Positions 45,005 through 56,175 are shown, counted from the first letter of the stretch. The stretch is DNA of 64,000 nucleotides from Streptomyces sp. NBC_01445 (GCF_035918235.1 NZ_CP109485.1:7913001-7977000); one strand, 5' to 3'. Program-made: numbers and translations. The notes: generated from the letters alone by a model not told the origin.

Positions 45005-46170
45005 CCCGCACGGCCGCCGCCTGGCGGAACGCCGCCACCGCGCTCACGGCCGCCGCGGCCCTCGCGCTGCTCCCGTCGACCACCGCCCACGCCGACTCCG
45101 TCCGCGCCCAGCAGTGGGGCCTGGACGCGATGCACACCGAGGACGCCTGGCGCACGACCAAGGGCAAGGGCGTCACCGTCGCCGTCCTCGACACCGGCGT
45201 GGACGGCACCCACCCCGACCTCAAGGGCAACGTCCTGCCCATCAAGGACCTCGTCGGCTTCGGCGCCAAGAGGGGGGACCGCTCCTGGGCCCGGCACGGC
45301 ACCGCCATGGCCGGGATCATCGCCGGTCACGGCCACGGCCCGGGCGGCGACGACGGCGTACTCGGCATCGCGCCCGAGGCGAAGATCCTGCCCGTCCGCG
45401 TGATCCTCGAGGACGGCGACCCGGCCCGCAAGGAAGCCCGCTCCAGCCGGGGCAGCGCACTCGCCGACGGCATCCGCTGGGCCGTCGACCACGGCGCCGA
45501 CGTCATCAACCTCTCCCTCGGCGACGACTCCGCCACCGCCCACCCGGAAGCCACCGAGGACGCCGCCGTCCAGTACGCCCTGAAGAAGGGCTCCGTCGTC
45601 GTCGCCTCCGCGGGCAACGGCGGCAAGAAGGGCGACCACATCTCGTACCCGGCGGCGTACCCCGGAGTGATCACGGCCACCGCCGTCGACCGCTACCTCC
45701 ACCGCGCCCCCTTCTCCACGCGCCGCTGGTACGCCACCGTCAGCGCCCCCGGCGACGCCATCGCGATCGCCGACCCCGACCGCACGTACTACTCGGGCTG
45801 GGGCACCAGCGCCGCCTCGGCCTTCGTGTCCGGCGCCGTCGCGCTGGTCCGCGCCGCCCACCCGGGGCTCACGCCCGCGCAGATCAAGCAGCTCCTGGAG
45901 GACACCGCCCGCGACGCCCCCTCAGGCGGCCGCGACGACTCCCTCGGCTTCGGCTTCGTCGACCCGGCCGCCGCGATCCGCAAGGGCGACTCCCTCAAGC
46001 CCGAGGGCCTGCGCTCCACCACGTACTCGGAGAAGTTCTTCGGCACGGGACCCGACACCCCCGACGGCGAAGCGGGCACCGGCTGGGTGGGCCCCGTCGC
46101 GGGCGGCCTCGGCGTCGTGCTCCTCGCGGCCGCTGTCTACCTGTGGCGCGGGCGTCGCGCCGTCCTCTGA
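45001..46170 (+). CDS. Mycosin-type subtilisin-like serine protease, membrane-anchored
   Basis: A 389-aa S8 protease. The signal peptide (about 1-32, ending TTAHADS) is followed by the catalytic triad Asp64 (AVLDTGVDG), His99 (RHGTAMAG) and Ser270 (GTSAASAFVSG); Asn206 (SAGNGG) is the oxyanion residue. A C-terminal transmembrane helix (about 361-383) and short basic tail anchor it, as in MycP of type VII secretion. No other ESX genes are in the window, so this is an isolated mycosin. It is translationally coupled to the proline-rich membrane protein. Confidence 0.92.
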   Translation: MTRTAAAWRNAATALTAAAALALLPSTTAHADSVRAQQWGLDAMHTEDAWRTTKGKGVTVAVLDTGVDGTHPDLKGNVLPIKDLVGFGAKRGDRSWARHGTAMAGIIAGHGHGPGGDDGVLGIAPEAKILPVRVILEDGDPARKEARSSRGSALADGIRWAVDHGADVINLSLGDDSATAHPEATEDAAVQYALKKGSVVVASAGNGGKKGDHISYPAAYPGVITATAVDRYLHRAPFSTRRWYATVSAPGDAIAIADPDRTYYSGWGTSAASAFVSGAVALVRAAHPGLTPAQIKQLLEDTARDAPSGGRDDSLGFGFVDPAAAIRKGDSLKPEGLRSTTYSEKFFGTGPDTPDGEAGTGWVGPVAGGLGVVLLAAAVYLWRGRRAVL

Positions 46171-46173
46171 GCC

Positions 46174-47055
46174 TCAGCCGGTGAGCACGGAGACGGCCGC
46201 CGTCGCGACCCCCTCCACGAGCGCCACCCCCGCCTCCTTGGTCGCGTTGCCGTCGGAGAGCACCGAGACCAGGTACGGCTTCCCTCCGACGGTCACCCGC
46301 CCCACGCTGTTGATGTCCCACAGCCCGGTCGCGGTGCGCGGCAGCCACCCGTTCTTCAGCGCACACCCGGACACGGAGTCGGCGGCCGCGGACACACCCC
46401 ACCGCTGGTCCGCAGCGGTCCGCCCCATCAGCCCGACGACGTAGGCGCGCGACACCTCGCTCAGCCCCGAGCCCTCCGTGCTGAACACGGCGCGCAGCAA
46501 CGTCAGTTGATCCTCCGCGGTCGTCTGCGTCAGACCCCACTCGCCGCCCGGGCCCGCCCTCGTCCCGGTCAGCCCCAGCGTCAGGTTCGCCGCGTCGAGC
46601 CCGTCCGCGCCGCCGATCGAGTCCCACAGGGCCGTCGCGGACGCGTTGTCACTGTTCTCGATCATCGCCGTCGCGTATGCGCGCTCCTGCGAGGTCAGCG
46701 CCCGCCCTGCGTCCTGTGCCCGCAGCAGCAGCGCCGCGAGGATGTCGACCTTGACGATGCTCGCGGTGTCGAACGCGGACGCGCCGTCGTACACGGCGCC
46801 GTCCGCCGACCCGCCGAGCGAGGCGACCGCCACCGAGACCCGCGCGTCACCGTCCGGAAGCAGGGGCTTCAGCGCCTTCGCGAGCGCGTCGTCACGGTCC
46901 ACGGATACCTCCTCGTCGGATACGGGTGCGGACGCCGACGCCGTGGCGGCGACCGGAACCGGCTGCTCCGCCCCGCCCGGCGAGCAGCCTATGAGGGTCC
47001 CCACGAGGGTTCCCGCGAGAAGGGCGGCGCACGCCGCGAGTCCGTTCCGGTCCAT
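46174..47055 (-). CDS. Class A beta-lactamase-like serine hydrolase lipoprotein
   Basis: A 293-aa lipoprotein; the lipobox LIGC puts the lipidated Cys at residue 24. The hydrolase domain has S-x-x-K as SIVK (99-102), SDN (135-137) and KNG (234-236) in place of the usual KTG. Overall length and order match class A beta-lactamase-like proteins, but the changed KTG and no clear Glu166 loop make true beta-lactamase activity doubtful; a penicillin-binding or esterase function is possible. It is convergent with the mycosin gene; only 3 bp separate their stops. Confidence 0.85.
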   Translation of the reverse strand: MDRNGLAACAALLAGTLVGTLIGCSPGGAEQPVPVAATASASAPVSDEEVSVDRDDALAKALKPLLPDGDARVSVAVASLGGSADGAVYDGASAFDTASIVKVDILAALLLRAQDAGRALTSQERAYATAMIENSDNASATALWDSIGGADGLDAANLTLGLTGTRAGPGGEWGLTQTTAEDQLTLLRAVFSTEGSGLSEVSRAYVVGLMGRTAADQRWGVSAAADSVSGCALKNGWLPRTATGLWDINSVGRVTVGGKPYLVSVLSDGNATKEAGVALVEGVATAAVSVLTG

Positions 47056-47150
47056 GCCCGGATGCTCGGCGCCCGTCCTGTGCGCACCGTGAGACCCGGC
47101 TCAGGGTCCGCTGAGAAGATCGCGCCGCCCGGTCGGTAGGGTCGGTGAAC

Positions 47151-47882
47151 GTGGCGAACAAGAACATTCCCGACCCCGGCTTCTCCGACGACGACGGCTC
47201 CGCGGACCCGCGCCTGAGCGCGGCCCTCGCCGCGTGGGCCGAGGACCGCACTGCGCACGGCCCGGTCCTCGAGGCGCTCAAGGAAGCACGGCTCCTCGTC
47301 CCCGTCGTCGCCGTGCTCGGCGAAGTCGAGGAGGACGAGAACGGGCTGCGCCGCGAGAAGACCAGCGACATGGCCGTGCCCACCCTCAAGGCCGGCGACC
47401 GCAAGGCCCTGCCTGCGTTCACCTCCACCGCGGCCCTCGCCCTGTGGGACCCCGAGGCCCGCCCCGTCGCCGTACCCCTGCACCAGGCGCTCCAGGCCGC
47501 CGCGCACGAGCAGGCTGACACCATCGTCATCGACCTTGCGGGCCCGGTCGCCTACGAGCTCAGCGGCGCTGTCCTGCGCGCCGCGAACGAGGGCCGCACC
47601 AGCGCCGAGCCCCTCGCCGACCCGGCCGTCACGGAGGCGATCCGCGCCGCCGTCGCCGCCGAGCCCGGCGTGCTCCGCGCCCACCTGGGCCCGGGCAGCG
47701 CCGACGGCATCCTCGCGCTCGTCCTCGACCCGTCGGCCGCCCCCGCCGAGACGGCCCGCGCCGTCGCCGCGCGCATCGCCGCCGACGAAACACTGAGGGC
47801 CCGCCTGGTACGGGGCCTCGACCTGGCACTCCTGCCGACCGAGACCACGCCACCCGGCGAGCCCTTCTACGTACGCGCGTGA
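47151..47882 (+). CDS. SseB-family protein
   Basis: A 243-aa cytoplasmic protein with the SseB N-terminal domain ([20 protein letters not shown], then [42 protein letters not shown]) and a second related segment at the C-terminus. Its function is unclear. GTG 47145 and GTG 47151 are possible starts; the latter lies eight bases after the hexamer TAGGGT (47137-47142), so a leaderless transcript is likely. It is divergent from the beta-lactamase-like gene. Confidence 0.88.
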   Translation: MANKNIPDPGFSDDDGSADPRLSAALAAWAEDRTAHGPVLEALKEARLLVPVVAVLGEVEEDENGLRREKTSDMAVPTLKAGDRKALPAFTSTAALALWDPEARPVAVPLHQALQAAAHEQADTIVIDLAGPVAYELSGAVLRAANEGRTSAEPLADPAVTEAIRAAVAAEPGVLRAHLGPGSADGILALVLDPSAAPAETARAVAARIAADETLRARLVRGLDLALLPTETTPPGEPFYVRA

Positions 47883-47895
47883 ACTACCGGAACGA

Positions 47896-48258
47896 TCAGC
47901 CGTAGACCGGGCCCGTGTACTTCTCGCCGGGGCCCTGGCCCGGCTCGTCCGGCACGAAGGACGCCTCGCGGAACGCCAGCTGCAGCGACTTCAGACCGTC
48001 GCGCAGCGGCGCCGCGTGGAACGAGCTGATCTCGGTCGTGCTCGCGTCGAGCAGACCGGCGAGGGCGTGCACGAGCTTGCGGGCCTCGTCGAGGTCCTTG
48101 TGGGCGTCGCCCTCCTCGGTGAGGCCGAGCTTCACCGCGGCGGCGCTCATCAGGTTGACCGCGACCGTCACGATCACCTCGACGGCGGGGACCTCGGCGA
48201 TGTCCCGGGTCAGGGCGTCGTAGTCAGTGTTTTCGGCGGCGGGGGTGGCGTCATTCAT
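47896..48258 (-). CDS. DUF1844 protein
   Basis: A 120-aa cytoplasmic protein with a helical DUF1844 domain ([45 protein letters not shown] region) and a short Pro/Gly tail. The function is unknown, but it is commonly encoded next to infC in actinobacteria. ATG 48258 ([10 protein letters not shown]) is chosen over an upstream in-frame start. It is convergent with the SseB gene and divergent from infC. Confidence 0.85.
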   Translation of the reverse strand: MNDATPAAENTDYDALTRDIAEVPAVEVIVTVAVNLMSAAAVKLGLTEEGDAHKDLDEARKLVHALAGLLDASTTEISSFHAAPLRDGLKSLQLAFREASFVPDEPGQGPGEKYTGPVYG

Positions 48259-48289
48259 GTGCCCCACGATATGCCGCCCGCGCACTCGG

Positions 48290-48319
48290 TTGGGCCCACC
48301 CCCCGGGAGCTGCTAACCT
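48290..48319 (+). promoter_or_regulatory. Predicted promoter of the infC operon
   Basis: TTGGGC (48290-48295), an 18-bp spacer and TAACCT (48314-48319) fit a SigHrdB promoter. Transcription would begin near 48326 and give a leader of about 300 nt. Confidence 0.5.
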
Positions 48320-48325
48320 TGTGTA

Positions 48326-48633
48326 ACGACCGGCCGGACACGCATGCCACTGGCTTGAGTGACCGGCCCACAAGTGGAGGCTCCGATCTCCCACCTGGCC
48401 GCTCCTCAGGGGCGGCGGGTCACCGGTCAGACGGCCCCCATCGTTCCGTACGGACGATGGAGCCGTCCGATGTGCGCCCCACGGTTACCCGTGGCGGTGC
48501 TCCGGTAGTCCTTGGAGCCCCGCCTGTGTACCGTCCGGGGCATTTTTTGTGTTTCGGTGCGGTTGGTACTACTGAAAACAGACGTTACGCGGCGGTCCGC
48601 CAGACCGTCGTGTGGTGCTACCGAGGAGGATCC
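48326..48633 (+). promoter_or_regulatory. Structured infC leader
   Basis: About 308 nt without a gene of its own, though the infC frame is open through it. A stable hairpin combines GACGGC (48430-48435) with GCCGTC (48462-48467) and CCATCGT (48438-48444) with ACGATGG (48454-48460). It is followed by a terminator-like hairpin with six T. This resembles autoregulated infC-rpmI-rplT leaders in which L20 or IF-3 controls expression. Confidence 0.55.
48517..48548 (+). terminator. Attenuator-like hairpin in the infC leader
   Basis: GCCCCG (48517-48522) pairs with CGGGGC (48536-48541), followed by A and six T (48543-48548). A U-tract hairpin is unusual in this GC-rich genome, and it lies about 85 bp before the infC start. 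Confidence 0.6.
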
Positions 48634-49335
48634 ATCAGCGCCGAGCCCCGCATCAACGACCGGATTCGCGTTCCCGAAGTGCGACTTGTCGGTCCCAGCG
48701 GCGAGCAGGTCGGGATTGTTCCGCTTGCCAAGGCCCTTGAGCTTGCTCAGGAGTACGACCTCGACCTCGTCGAGGTGGCGGCGACAGCCCGTCCGCCTGT
48801 CTGCAAGCTCATGGACTACGGGAAGTTCAAGTACGAGTCGGCCATGAAGGCCCGTGAGGCGCGCAAGAACCAGGCGCACACGGTCATCAAGGAGATGAAG
48901 CTCCGGCCGAAGATCGACCCGCACGACTATGACACCAAGAAGGGTCATGTCGTCCGGTTCCTCAAGCAGGGCGACAAGGTCAAGATCACGATCATGTTCC
49001 GTGGTCGCGAGCAGTCCAGGCCGGAACTCGGCTACCGACTGCTGCAGCGTCTCGCTTCGGACGTCGAGGACCTCGGGTTCATCGAGTCGAACCCGAAGCA
49101 GGACGGCCGCAACATGATCATGGTTCTGGGTCCCCACAAGAAGAAGACCGAGGCCATGGCCGAGGCTCGTGAGGCCCAGGAGGCCCGCAAGGCCGAGCAG
49201 AAGGCCCTGCCGACGCACGGCCGCACGCAGCGGGCCAGCGACGACGCCGCCGAGTCGGAGCCCGAGGCCCCGGCCGAGGCGTCCGACGAGGCCCCTGCTG
49301 CAGAGCCCACGGCCGAGGCTTCCGCCGAGGCCTGA
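48634..49335 (+). CDS. infC: Translation initiation factor IF-3, predicted AUC start
   Basis: A 233-aa IF-3. The N-domain begins [20 protein letters not shown] and includes [15 protein letters not shown]; the C-domain contains [21 protein letters not shown] and [13 protein letters not shown] long Glu/Ala-rich C-terminal tail (about 180-233) is usual for streptomycetes. The ATC at 48634 follows GAGGAGGA (48623-48630) and fits the N-terminus of the family. The GTG at 48610 (VWCYRGGS) places this Shine-Dalgarno inside the gene and is less likely. Non-AUG starts let IF-3 repress its own translation. rpmI and rplT follow. Confidence 0.93.
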   Translation: MSAEPRINDRIRVPEVRLVGPSGEQVGIVPLAKALELAQEYDLDLVEVAATARPPVCKLMDYGKFKYESAMKAREARKNQAHTVIKEMKLRPKIDPHDYDTKKGHVVRFLKQGDKVKITIMFRGREQSRPELGYRLLQRLASDVEDLGFIESNPKQDGRNMIMVLGPHKKKTEAMAEAREAQEARKAEQKALPTHGRTQRASDDAAESEPEAPAEASDEAPAAEPTAEASAEA

Positions 49336-49451
49336 TCCGGCCACGTACAGCCCGTACGGACCGGATGCCAACCGATACATCTGGACGTTCCGTATGCCGG
49401 TCCGCGCCCCGGACCGGCAGGGAACGCCACTGACGAGGAGAGAACGGCGCT

Positions 49452-49646
49452 ATGCCGAAGAACAAGACGCACAGCGGTGCCAGCAAGCGCTTCAAGATCA
49501 CCGGCTCCGGCAAGGTGCTCCGTGAGCGCGCCGGCAAGCGCCACCTGCTCGAGCACAAGTCGTCCCGCGTGACGCGCCGCCTCACCGGCACGGTCGAGCT
49601 GGCCCCGGGCGACGCCAAGAAGATCAAGAAGCTTCTCGGCAAGTGA
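49452..49646 (+). CDS. rpmI: 50S ribosomal protein L35
   Basis: A 64-aa basic ribosomal protein with the full L35 pattern: [20 protein letters not shown] at the start and [14 protein letters not shown] in the centre. It is part of the large subunit. The ATG follows GAGGAGAGAACG. It is in the usual infC-rpmI-rplT operon. Confidence 0.97.
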   Translation: MPKNKTHSGASKRFKITGSGKVLRERAGKRHLLEHKSSRVTRRLTGTVELAPGDAKKIKKLLGK

Positions 49647-49743
49647 GTTCGGGCGCGCAGCAGCGCGCCGGAGTTCAGACCGGGACCAATTCGTTTTCGG
49701 GTCGTGTGAGTCCAACCACGGCCCCGCTACAAGGAGTTAACAA

Positions 49744-50130
49744 GTGGCACGCGTCAAGCGGGCAGTGAACGCCCACAAGAAGCGCAGGGCAGTCCTCGAG
49801 GCCGCCAAGGGTTACCGCGGTCAGCGCTCGCGCCTGTACCGCAAGGCCAAGGAGCAGGTCACTCACTCCCTGGTCTACAACTACAACGACCGCAAGAAGC
49901 GCAAGGGCGACTTCCGCCGTCTGTGGATCCAGCGCATCAACGCCGCTGCCCGCGAGAACGGCATGACGTACAACCGCCTCATCCAGGGTCTGAACGCCGC
50001 CAACATCGAGGTGGACCGCAAGATCCTCGCCGAGCTGGCCGTCAACGACCCGAACGCGTTCGCCGCGCTCGTCGAGGTTGCGCAGAAGGCCCTTCCGGCC
50101 GACGTGAACGCGCCCAAGGCTGCCGCCTAA
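49744..50130 (+). CDS. rplT: 50S ribosomal protein L20
   Basis: A 128-aa basic ribosomal protein; the start [15 protein letters not shown] and the segment [18 protein letters not shown] are diagnostic. L20 is needed early in 50S assembly and, in other bacteria, represses its own operon through the leader. The GTG start follows AAGGAG. A strong terminator closes the operon. Confidence 0.97.
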   Translation: MARVKRAVNAHKKRRAVLEAAKGYRGQRSRLYRKAKEQVTHSLVYNYNDRKKRKGDFRRLWIQRINAAARENGMTYNRLIQGLNAANIEVDRKILAELAVNDPNAFAALVEVAQKALPADVNAPKAAA

Positions 50131-50157
50131 GCGTTGCACTTCGCTGAGCCGGATTTG

Positions 50158-50192
50158 ATCGGACCCGCAAGCCGTTGGCTTGCGGGTCCGAT
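50158..50192 (+). terminator. Terminator after rplT
   Basis: A 15-bp perfect stem (50158-50172 with 50178-50192) has a 5-nt loop and is followed by TGCG. Confidence 0.85.
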
Positions 50193-50295
50193 TGCGTCGT
50201 CGGCTGCGGGCCGTGGGGGCTGACCGCGCCCACGCGGCGGATCCGCACATGTCACAGCCCCGCGCCCCTTTGGGGCCGTACCCGAAAGTGAGTCA

Positions 50296-51141
<846 letters not shown>

Positions 51142-51196
51142 TAGTGTGGCGAGCTCGGAGGCCACAGCGCCCTTCCGAGAGGCGGGATACGGGGAT

Positions 51197-52348
51197 ATGA
51201 GCGTCGGCACGAGCAGAGCACCGGGGGCACGGGACACCCTGCGCCCGCCCGCGCCCCGATGCGGCCCCGACGACCTCGCCACCCTCGCCGACAGCGGCCT
51301 CCACCCCGACGACCTGCCCGACGGTCTCGTCGTCGCCGACGAGACCGGGCATGTCATCTGCTTCAACGCCGCGGCCGTCCGGATCACGGCCGTTCCCGCC
51401 GCCGACGCCCTCGGCCACCCGCTGGAGCGCGCGCTCCCCTTAGAGGACCTCGAAGGCCGCCGATGGTGGCAGCTGACCGACCCGTACGGCGGCCTGGCCA
51501 TCCGCTTCGCCCAGCCCGAGCGCAATCTGCTGCTCCCCGGCGGGCGGGAGGTCCTCGTCTCGGCGCGGTACGTACGCACCGCGCCCACCGGTCCCGTCCG
51601 CCGCGTCGTCGTCTCCATCCGTGACACCGAGGCCCGCCGCCGCACCGAGCGCAGCCACGCCGAGCTGATCGCGACCGTCGCCCACGAGCTGCGCTCGCCC
51701 CTCACCTCGGTGAAGGGCTTCACCGCGACCTTGCTCGCGAAGTGGGAGCGGTTCACCGACGACCAGAAGAAACTGATGCTGGAGACCGTCGACGCCGACG
51801 CGAACCGCGTCACACGGCTCATCGCCGAGCTCCTCGACATCTCCCGCATCGACTCCGGCCGCCTCGAAGTGCGCCGGCAGCCCGTCGACATCGGCGCCGC
51901 CGTGGGCCGCCACATCCAGGCCCACGTCGCCTCAGGACAGCCGGCCGACCGCTTCCTCGTCCGGGTGGAACAGCCGCTGCCCGACCTCTGGGCCGACCCG
52001 GACAAGATCGACCAGGTGCTCAGCAACCTCCTGGAAAATGCCGTGCGCCACGGCGAGGGAACGGTCACCATCGACGTCATGCCCTCGGCATCACCCCGCG
52101 AGCGGGAGTGCGCCGGCACGTCGGTCACCGTGAGCGACGAGGGGCCCGGCATCCCGGAGGAGTCCATGAACCGCGTATTCACCCGCTTCTGGCGGGGCAG
52201 CAAGCGCGGCGGCACCGGACTCGGCCTGTACATCGTCAAGGGCATCGTCGAGGCGCACGGCGGAACGATCACGGTCGGCCGCGGGCCCGGCGGCGGCGCC
52301 CAGTTCCGATTTATGTTGCCCGTGGGGGCCCCGGCGTATCTGACCTAA
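51197..52348 (+). CDS. PAS-domain sensor histidine kinase, no membrane segment
   Basis: A 383-aa kinase. A PAS domain (about 35-140, DGLVVADETGHVICFNAAAVRI) is followed by the phospho-acceptor His163 in ATVAHELRSPLTSVKGF and a HATPase_c domain with N277 and N281 in the N-box (LSNLLENAVRHG), DEGPGIP and GTGLGLYIVKGI. There is no transmembrane helix, so it appears cytoplasmic. No response regulator is adjacent, which makes it an orphan kinase. ATG 51197 is chosen. Confidence 0.9.
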   Translation: MSVGTSRAPGARDTLRPPAPRCGPDDLATLADSGLHPDDLPDGLVVADETGHVICFNAAAVRITAVPAADALGHPLERALPLEDLEGRRWWQLTDPYGGLAIRFAQPERNLLLPGGREVLVSARYVRTAPTGPVRRVVVSIRDTEARRRTERSHAELIATVAHELRSPLTSVKGFTATLLAKWERFTDDQKKLMLETVDADANRVTRLIAELLDISRIDSGRLEVRRQPVDIGAAVGRHIQAHVASGQPADRFLVRVEQPLPDLWADPDKIDQVLSNLLENAVRHGEGTVTIDVMPSASPRERECAGTSVTVSDEGPGIPEESMNRVFTRFWRGSKRGGTGLGLYIVKGIVEAHGGTITVGRGPGGGAQFRFMLPVGAPAYLT

Positions 52349-52540
52349 ACAGCCGCGCAGCGTCGAATAGGGCGGTGGCGGGCGACGGGTGGGAGCCTGA
52401 GCGGGCCCCCACGGGCGCATCGGCACACCCCACCCCCGTTAGACTCGGTCTTTGGCACTTTGCGTCCCAATCCTGAGACGAATCGTCTCCGAGTCGTGGA
52501 CGGGGACCATCCGCCAAACCAACCGGAAGCACGGGAAGAG

Positions 52541-53665
52541 ATGTCGGCACCGAATAAGTCGTACGACCCTGTTGAGGTCGAGGCCTTGAAACCGGAAGAG
52601 ATCGAGCGCATGCGGGACGAGGCGCTCGCCGCCTTCGCGGCCGCGGACTCCCTCGGCGCGCTCCAGGAGGCCAAGGTCGCCCACACCGGCGGCACCTCGC
52701 CCCTGTCGCTCGCCAACCGCGAGATCGGCGCCCTGCCCCCGCAGGCCAAGGCCGAGGCCGGCAAGCGCGTCGGCATGGCCCGCGGCGCCGTCAGCAAGGC
52801 GCTCGCCGCCCGCCAGACGGAGCTCGAGGCCGAGCGCGACGCGCGCGTCCTGGTCGAGGAGGCCGTGGACGTCACGCTGCCCTACGACCGGACCCCGGCC
52901 GGCGCCCGTCACCCCCTGACCACGCTCTCGGAGCGCATCGAGGACGTCTTCGTGGCCATGGGCTACGAGGTCGCCGAGGGCCCCGAGGTCGAGGCGGAGT
53001 GGTTCAACTTCGACGCCCTGAACATCGGCCCCGACCACCCCGCGCGCGGGATGCAGGACACGTTCTTCGTCGAGGGGCCCAAGGGCCGCGAGACCGAGTC
53101 GAACGTCGTCCTGCGCACCCACACGTCCCCCGTGCAGATCCGGTCCATGCTCGACCGCGAGCCGCCGGTCTACGTGATCTGCCCGGGCCGCGTCTACCGC
53201 TCCGACGAGCTGGACGCCACGCACACCCCGGTGTTCATGCAGGTCGAGCTGCTCGCCGTCGACGAGGGCCTGACGATGTCGGACCTCAAGGGCACCCTCG
53301 ACCACATGGTCCAGGCGCTCTTCGGTGAGGGCATGACGACCCGCCTGCGGCCGAACTTCTTCCCGTTCACCGAGCCGTCCGCCGAGATGGACATGGTCTG
53401 CTACGTGTGCCGCGGCGAGTCCGTCGGCAACCCGGACCGCCCGTGCCGCACCTGCTCCTCCGAGGGCTGGATCGAGCTCGGCGGCTGCGGCATGGTCAAC
53501 CCCAAGGTGCTGACCGCGGCGGGCATCGACCCCGAGAAGTACAGCGGATTCGCCTTCGGGTTCGGCATCGAGCGGATGCTGATGTTCCGCCACAACGTCG
53601 AAGACATGCGAGACATGGTCGAGGGTGACATCCGGTTCACCCGGCCGTTCGGGATGGAGATCTGA
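52541..53665 (+). CDS. pheS: Phenylalanyl-tRNA synthetase alpha subunit
   Basis: A 374-aa class II aminoacyl-tRNA synthetase subunit. The N-terminal coiled coil (about 1-90) is followed by the catalytic domain with [14 protein letters not shown], the motif 2 region [12 protein letters not shown]...[11 protein letters not shown] and the motif 3 region [12 protein letters not shown]. It forms an alpha2-beta2 enzyme with PheT. ATG 52541 follows GGGAAGAG. The 3' end overlaps the pheT start in TGATG. Confidence 0.97.
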   Translation: MSAPNKSYDPVEVEALKPEEIERMRDEALAAFAAADSLGALQEAKVAHTGGTSPLSLANREIGALPPQAKAEAGKRVGMARGAVSKALAARQTELEAERDARVLVEEAVDVTLPYDRTPAGARHPLTTLSERIEDVFVAMGYEVAEGPEVEAEWFNFDALNIGPDHPARGMQDTFFVEGPKGRETESNVVLRTHTSPVQIRSMLDREPPVYVICPGRVYRSDELDATHTPVFMQVELLAVDEGLTMSDLKGTLDHMVQALFGEGMTTRLRPNFFPFTEPSAEMDMVCYVCRGESVGNPDRPCRTCSSEGWIELGGCGMVNPKVLTAAGIDPEKYSGFAFGFGIERMLMFRHNVEDMRDMVEGDIRFTRPFGMEI

Positions 53666-56175
53666 TGCGTATCCCGCTTTCCTGGCTGCGGGAGTACGTC
53701 GATCTCCCCGCCACCGAGACAGGCCGTGACCTGCAGGAGAAGCTCGTCGCCACCGGCCTCGAGGTCGAGACCGTCGAGCAGCTCGGCGCCGGCCTCAAGG
53801 GCCCCCTCGTCGTCGGTCAGGTCCTGACCATCGAGGAGCTGGAGGGCTTCAAGAAGCCCATCCGCTTCTGCACCGTCGACGTCGGCCAGGCCAATGGCAC
53901 CGGCGAGCCGCAGGAGATCGTCTGCGGCGCCCGTAACTTCGCCGTCGGCGACAAGGTCGTCGTGGTCCTGCCGGGCGCCGTGCTGCCCGGCGACTTCGCG
54001 ATCGCCGCGCGCAAGACGTACGGCAGGACGTCGCACGGCATGATCTGCTCCGGCGACGAGCTGGGCATGGGCGACGACGGCTCCGGCGGCATCATCGTCC
54101 TGCCGCCCGAGCACGAGGTCGGCACCGACGCGATCGAGCTCCTCCAGCTCGTCGACGAGGTCCTCGACATCGCCGTCACCGCCAACCGCGGCGACTGCCT
54201 GTCCCTGCGCGGCGTCGCCCGCGAGGCCGCCATCGCGTACGGCCTGCCGCTGCGCGACCCGGCGCTCCTCGACGTGCCCGCGCCGAACGCGAACGGCTAC
54301 CCGGTCCAGATCTCCGAGCCGGCCGGCTGCGACCGCTTCACCGCGCGCACCGTCACCGGTCTCAACCCCGAGGCCCGCTCCCCGATCTGGCTCCAGCGCC
54401 GGCTGCAGAAGGCGGGCATGCGCCCGATCTCGCTCGCCGTCGACATCACCAACTACGTGATGCTGGAGCTCGGCCAGCCCCTGCACGCCTACGACCGCTC
54501 CCTCGTCCAGGGCACGATCGGCGTCCGCCGGGCCGAGCAGGGCGAGAAGTTCACCACCCTCGACGGCGCCAAGCGCGTGCTCGACGCCGAGGACCTGGTG
54601 ATCACCGACGACCGCGGTCCCATCGGCCTCGCGGGCGTCATGGGCGGCGCCAACACCGAGATCGCCGACCACGCCGCCGACGCCGGCACCACCGACGTCG
54701 TCATCGAGGCTGCGCACTTCGACCCCGTCTCGATCGCCCGCACCGCGCGCCGCCACAAGCTGTCCTCCGAGGCGTCCAAGCGCTTCGAGCGCGGCGTCGA
54801 CCCGGAAGCCGCGTCCGCCGCGGCCCAGCGCACCGTGGACCTGCTCGTGCTGCTCGCGGGCGGCACCGCCGACCCCGGCGTCACCGAGGTCATCGCGCCC
54901 TCCGGGCCGCACACCATCACGCTCCCGGCGGACCACCCCGACAAGGTCGCAGGTGTCACGTACGGCCGCGAGACCGTCGTGCGCCGCCTGCAGCAGGTCG
55001 GCTGCGACGTCTACGGCCAGGACAACCTGACGGTCACCGTGCCGTCGTGGCGTCCCGACCTGAGGGAGCCGAACGACCTGGCCGAAGAGGTCATCCGGCT
55101 CGAGGGCTACGAGAACCTGCCCTCGACGCTGCCGAGGCCCCCGGCGGGCCGCGGCCTCACCGAGCGCCAGCGCCTGCACCGCCGCGCCGGCCGCGCCCTG
55201 GCCGGTGCCGGTTACGTCGAGGCGCTGAACTACCCGTTCATCAGCGACGAGACGCTCGGCAAGCTCGGCATCGAGCAGGACGACCCGCGCCGCACCACGG
55301 TCAAGCTGGTCAACCCGCTCTCCGACGAGGAGCCCGCGCTCCGTACGACGTTGCTGCCGGGCCTCCTGGAGGCGCTGCGCCGCAACGACGGCCGTGGCTC
55401 GCACGACCTGGCGCTGTTCGAGACCGGTCTCGTCTTCCGGCCGACCGGTGACGAGCCGCAGGCCGTACGGCTGCCGATCGACCGGCGTCCCACCGACGAG
55501 GAGATCGCGAGCCTCGACGCCGCGCTGCCGCGTCAGCCCCGCCACGCCGCGGTCGTCCTGACGGGCGCCCGCGAGCAGGCCGGCTGGTGGGGCAACGGCC
55601 GCCCGGCCGACTGGGCGGACGCCGTCGAGGCGGCCCGCACCATCGCCCGCGAGGCCGGTGTCGAGCTGATCGTGCGCGGCGACCAGCACGCGCCCTGGCA
55701 CCCGGGCCGGTGCGCCGCGCTGTTCGCCGTGGTGGACGGCGCGGAGACCCTCGTCGGCCACGCCGGTGAGCTGCACCCGCGCGTCATCAAGGCGCTGCAC
55801 CTCCCTGAGCGCAGCTGCGCCATGGAGGTCGACCTCGACCGCATCGAGCGGGCCGGCACCGGAGCGCTCCAGGCGCCGCGGATCTCCACGTTCCCCGTGG
55901 CCACGCAGGACGTCGCGCTCGTCGTCGACGCCTCCGTGCCGGCCGCCGACGTGGAGCAGGCGCTGCGCGAGGGGGCGGGCGAACTCCTCGAGTCCCTCCG
56001 CCTGTTCGACGTGTTCACGGGCGAGCAGCTCGGTGAGGGCCGCAAGTCCCTCGCCTACGCGCTGCGCTTCCGTGCCGGCGACCGCACGCTGACCGTCGAC
56101 GAGGCCTCCGCGGCCCGCGACGCGGCGGTGGCGCTGGCCGCCGAGCGCACCGGGGCGGTGCTGCGCGGGGCCTGA
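53665..56175 (+). CDS. pheT: Phenylalanyl-tRNA synthetase beta subunit
   Basis: An 836-aa subunit with the standard order: tRNA-binding OB domain (about 40-150), B3/B4 editing region ([19 protein letters not shown], about 170-400), B5 domain (about 415-490), the catalytic-like core, and the C-terminal ferredoxin-fold anticodon-binding domain ([17 protein letters not shown] to the end). The ATG overlaps the pheS stop, so translation is coupled. A terminator follows. Confidence 0.97.
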   Translation: MRIPLSWLREYVDLPATETGRDLQEKLVATGLEVETVEQLGAGLKGPLVVGQVLTIEELEGFKKPIRFCTVDVGQANGTGEPQEIVCGARNFAVGDKVVVVLPGAVLPGDFAIAARKTYGRTSHGMICSGDELGMGDDGSGGIIVLPPEHEVGTDAIELLQLVDEVLDIAVTANRGDCLSLRGVAREAAIAYGLPLRDPALLDVPAPNANGYPVQISEPAGCDRFTARTVTGLNPEARSPIWLQRRLQKAGMRPISLAVDITNYVMLELGQPLHAYDRSLVQGTIGVRRAEQGEKFTTLDGAKRVLDAEDLVITDDRGPIGLAGVMGGANTEIADHAADAGTTDVVIEAAHFDPVSIARTARRHKLSSEASKRFERGVDPEAASAAAQRTVDLLVLLAGGTADPGVTEVIAPSGPHTITLPADHPDKVAGVTYGRETVVRRLQQVGCDVYGQDNLTVTVPSWRPDLREPNDLAEEVIRLEGYENLPSTLPRPPAGRGLTERQRLHRRAGRALAGAGYVEALNYPFISDETLGKLGIEQDDPRRTTVKLVNPLSDEEPALRTTLLPGLLEALRRNDGRGSHDLALFETGLVFRPTGDEPQAVRLPIDRRPTDEEIASLDAALPRQPRHAAVVLTGAREQAGWWGNGRPADWADAVEAARTIAREAGVELIVRGDQHAPWHPGRCAALFAVVDGAETLVGHAGELHPRVIKALHLPERSCAMEVDLDRIERAGTGALQAPRISTFPVATQDVALVVDASVPAADVEQALREGAGELLESLRLFDVFTGEQLGEGRKSLAYALRFRAGDRTLTVDEASAARDAAVALAAERTGAVLRGA

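Noticed and set aside
48016..48633. Long in-frame N-terminal extension of infC
   Set aside because: It runs through the leader, the U-tract hairpin and the opposite DUF1844 gene, and IF-3 homology begins at 48634.
52446..52540. Phe-rich leader peptide attenuator before pheS
   Set aside because: No short frame with a run of Phe codons and no U-tract hairpin is present; only a small GAGAC/GTCTC hairpin (52475-52489) is visible.
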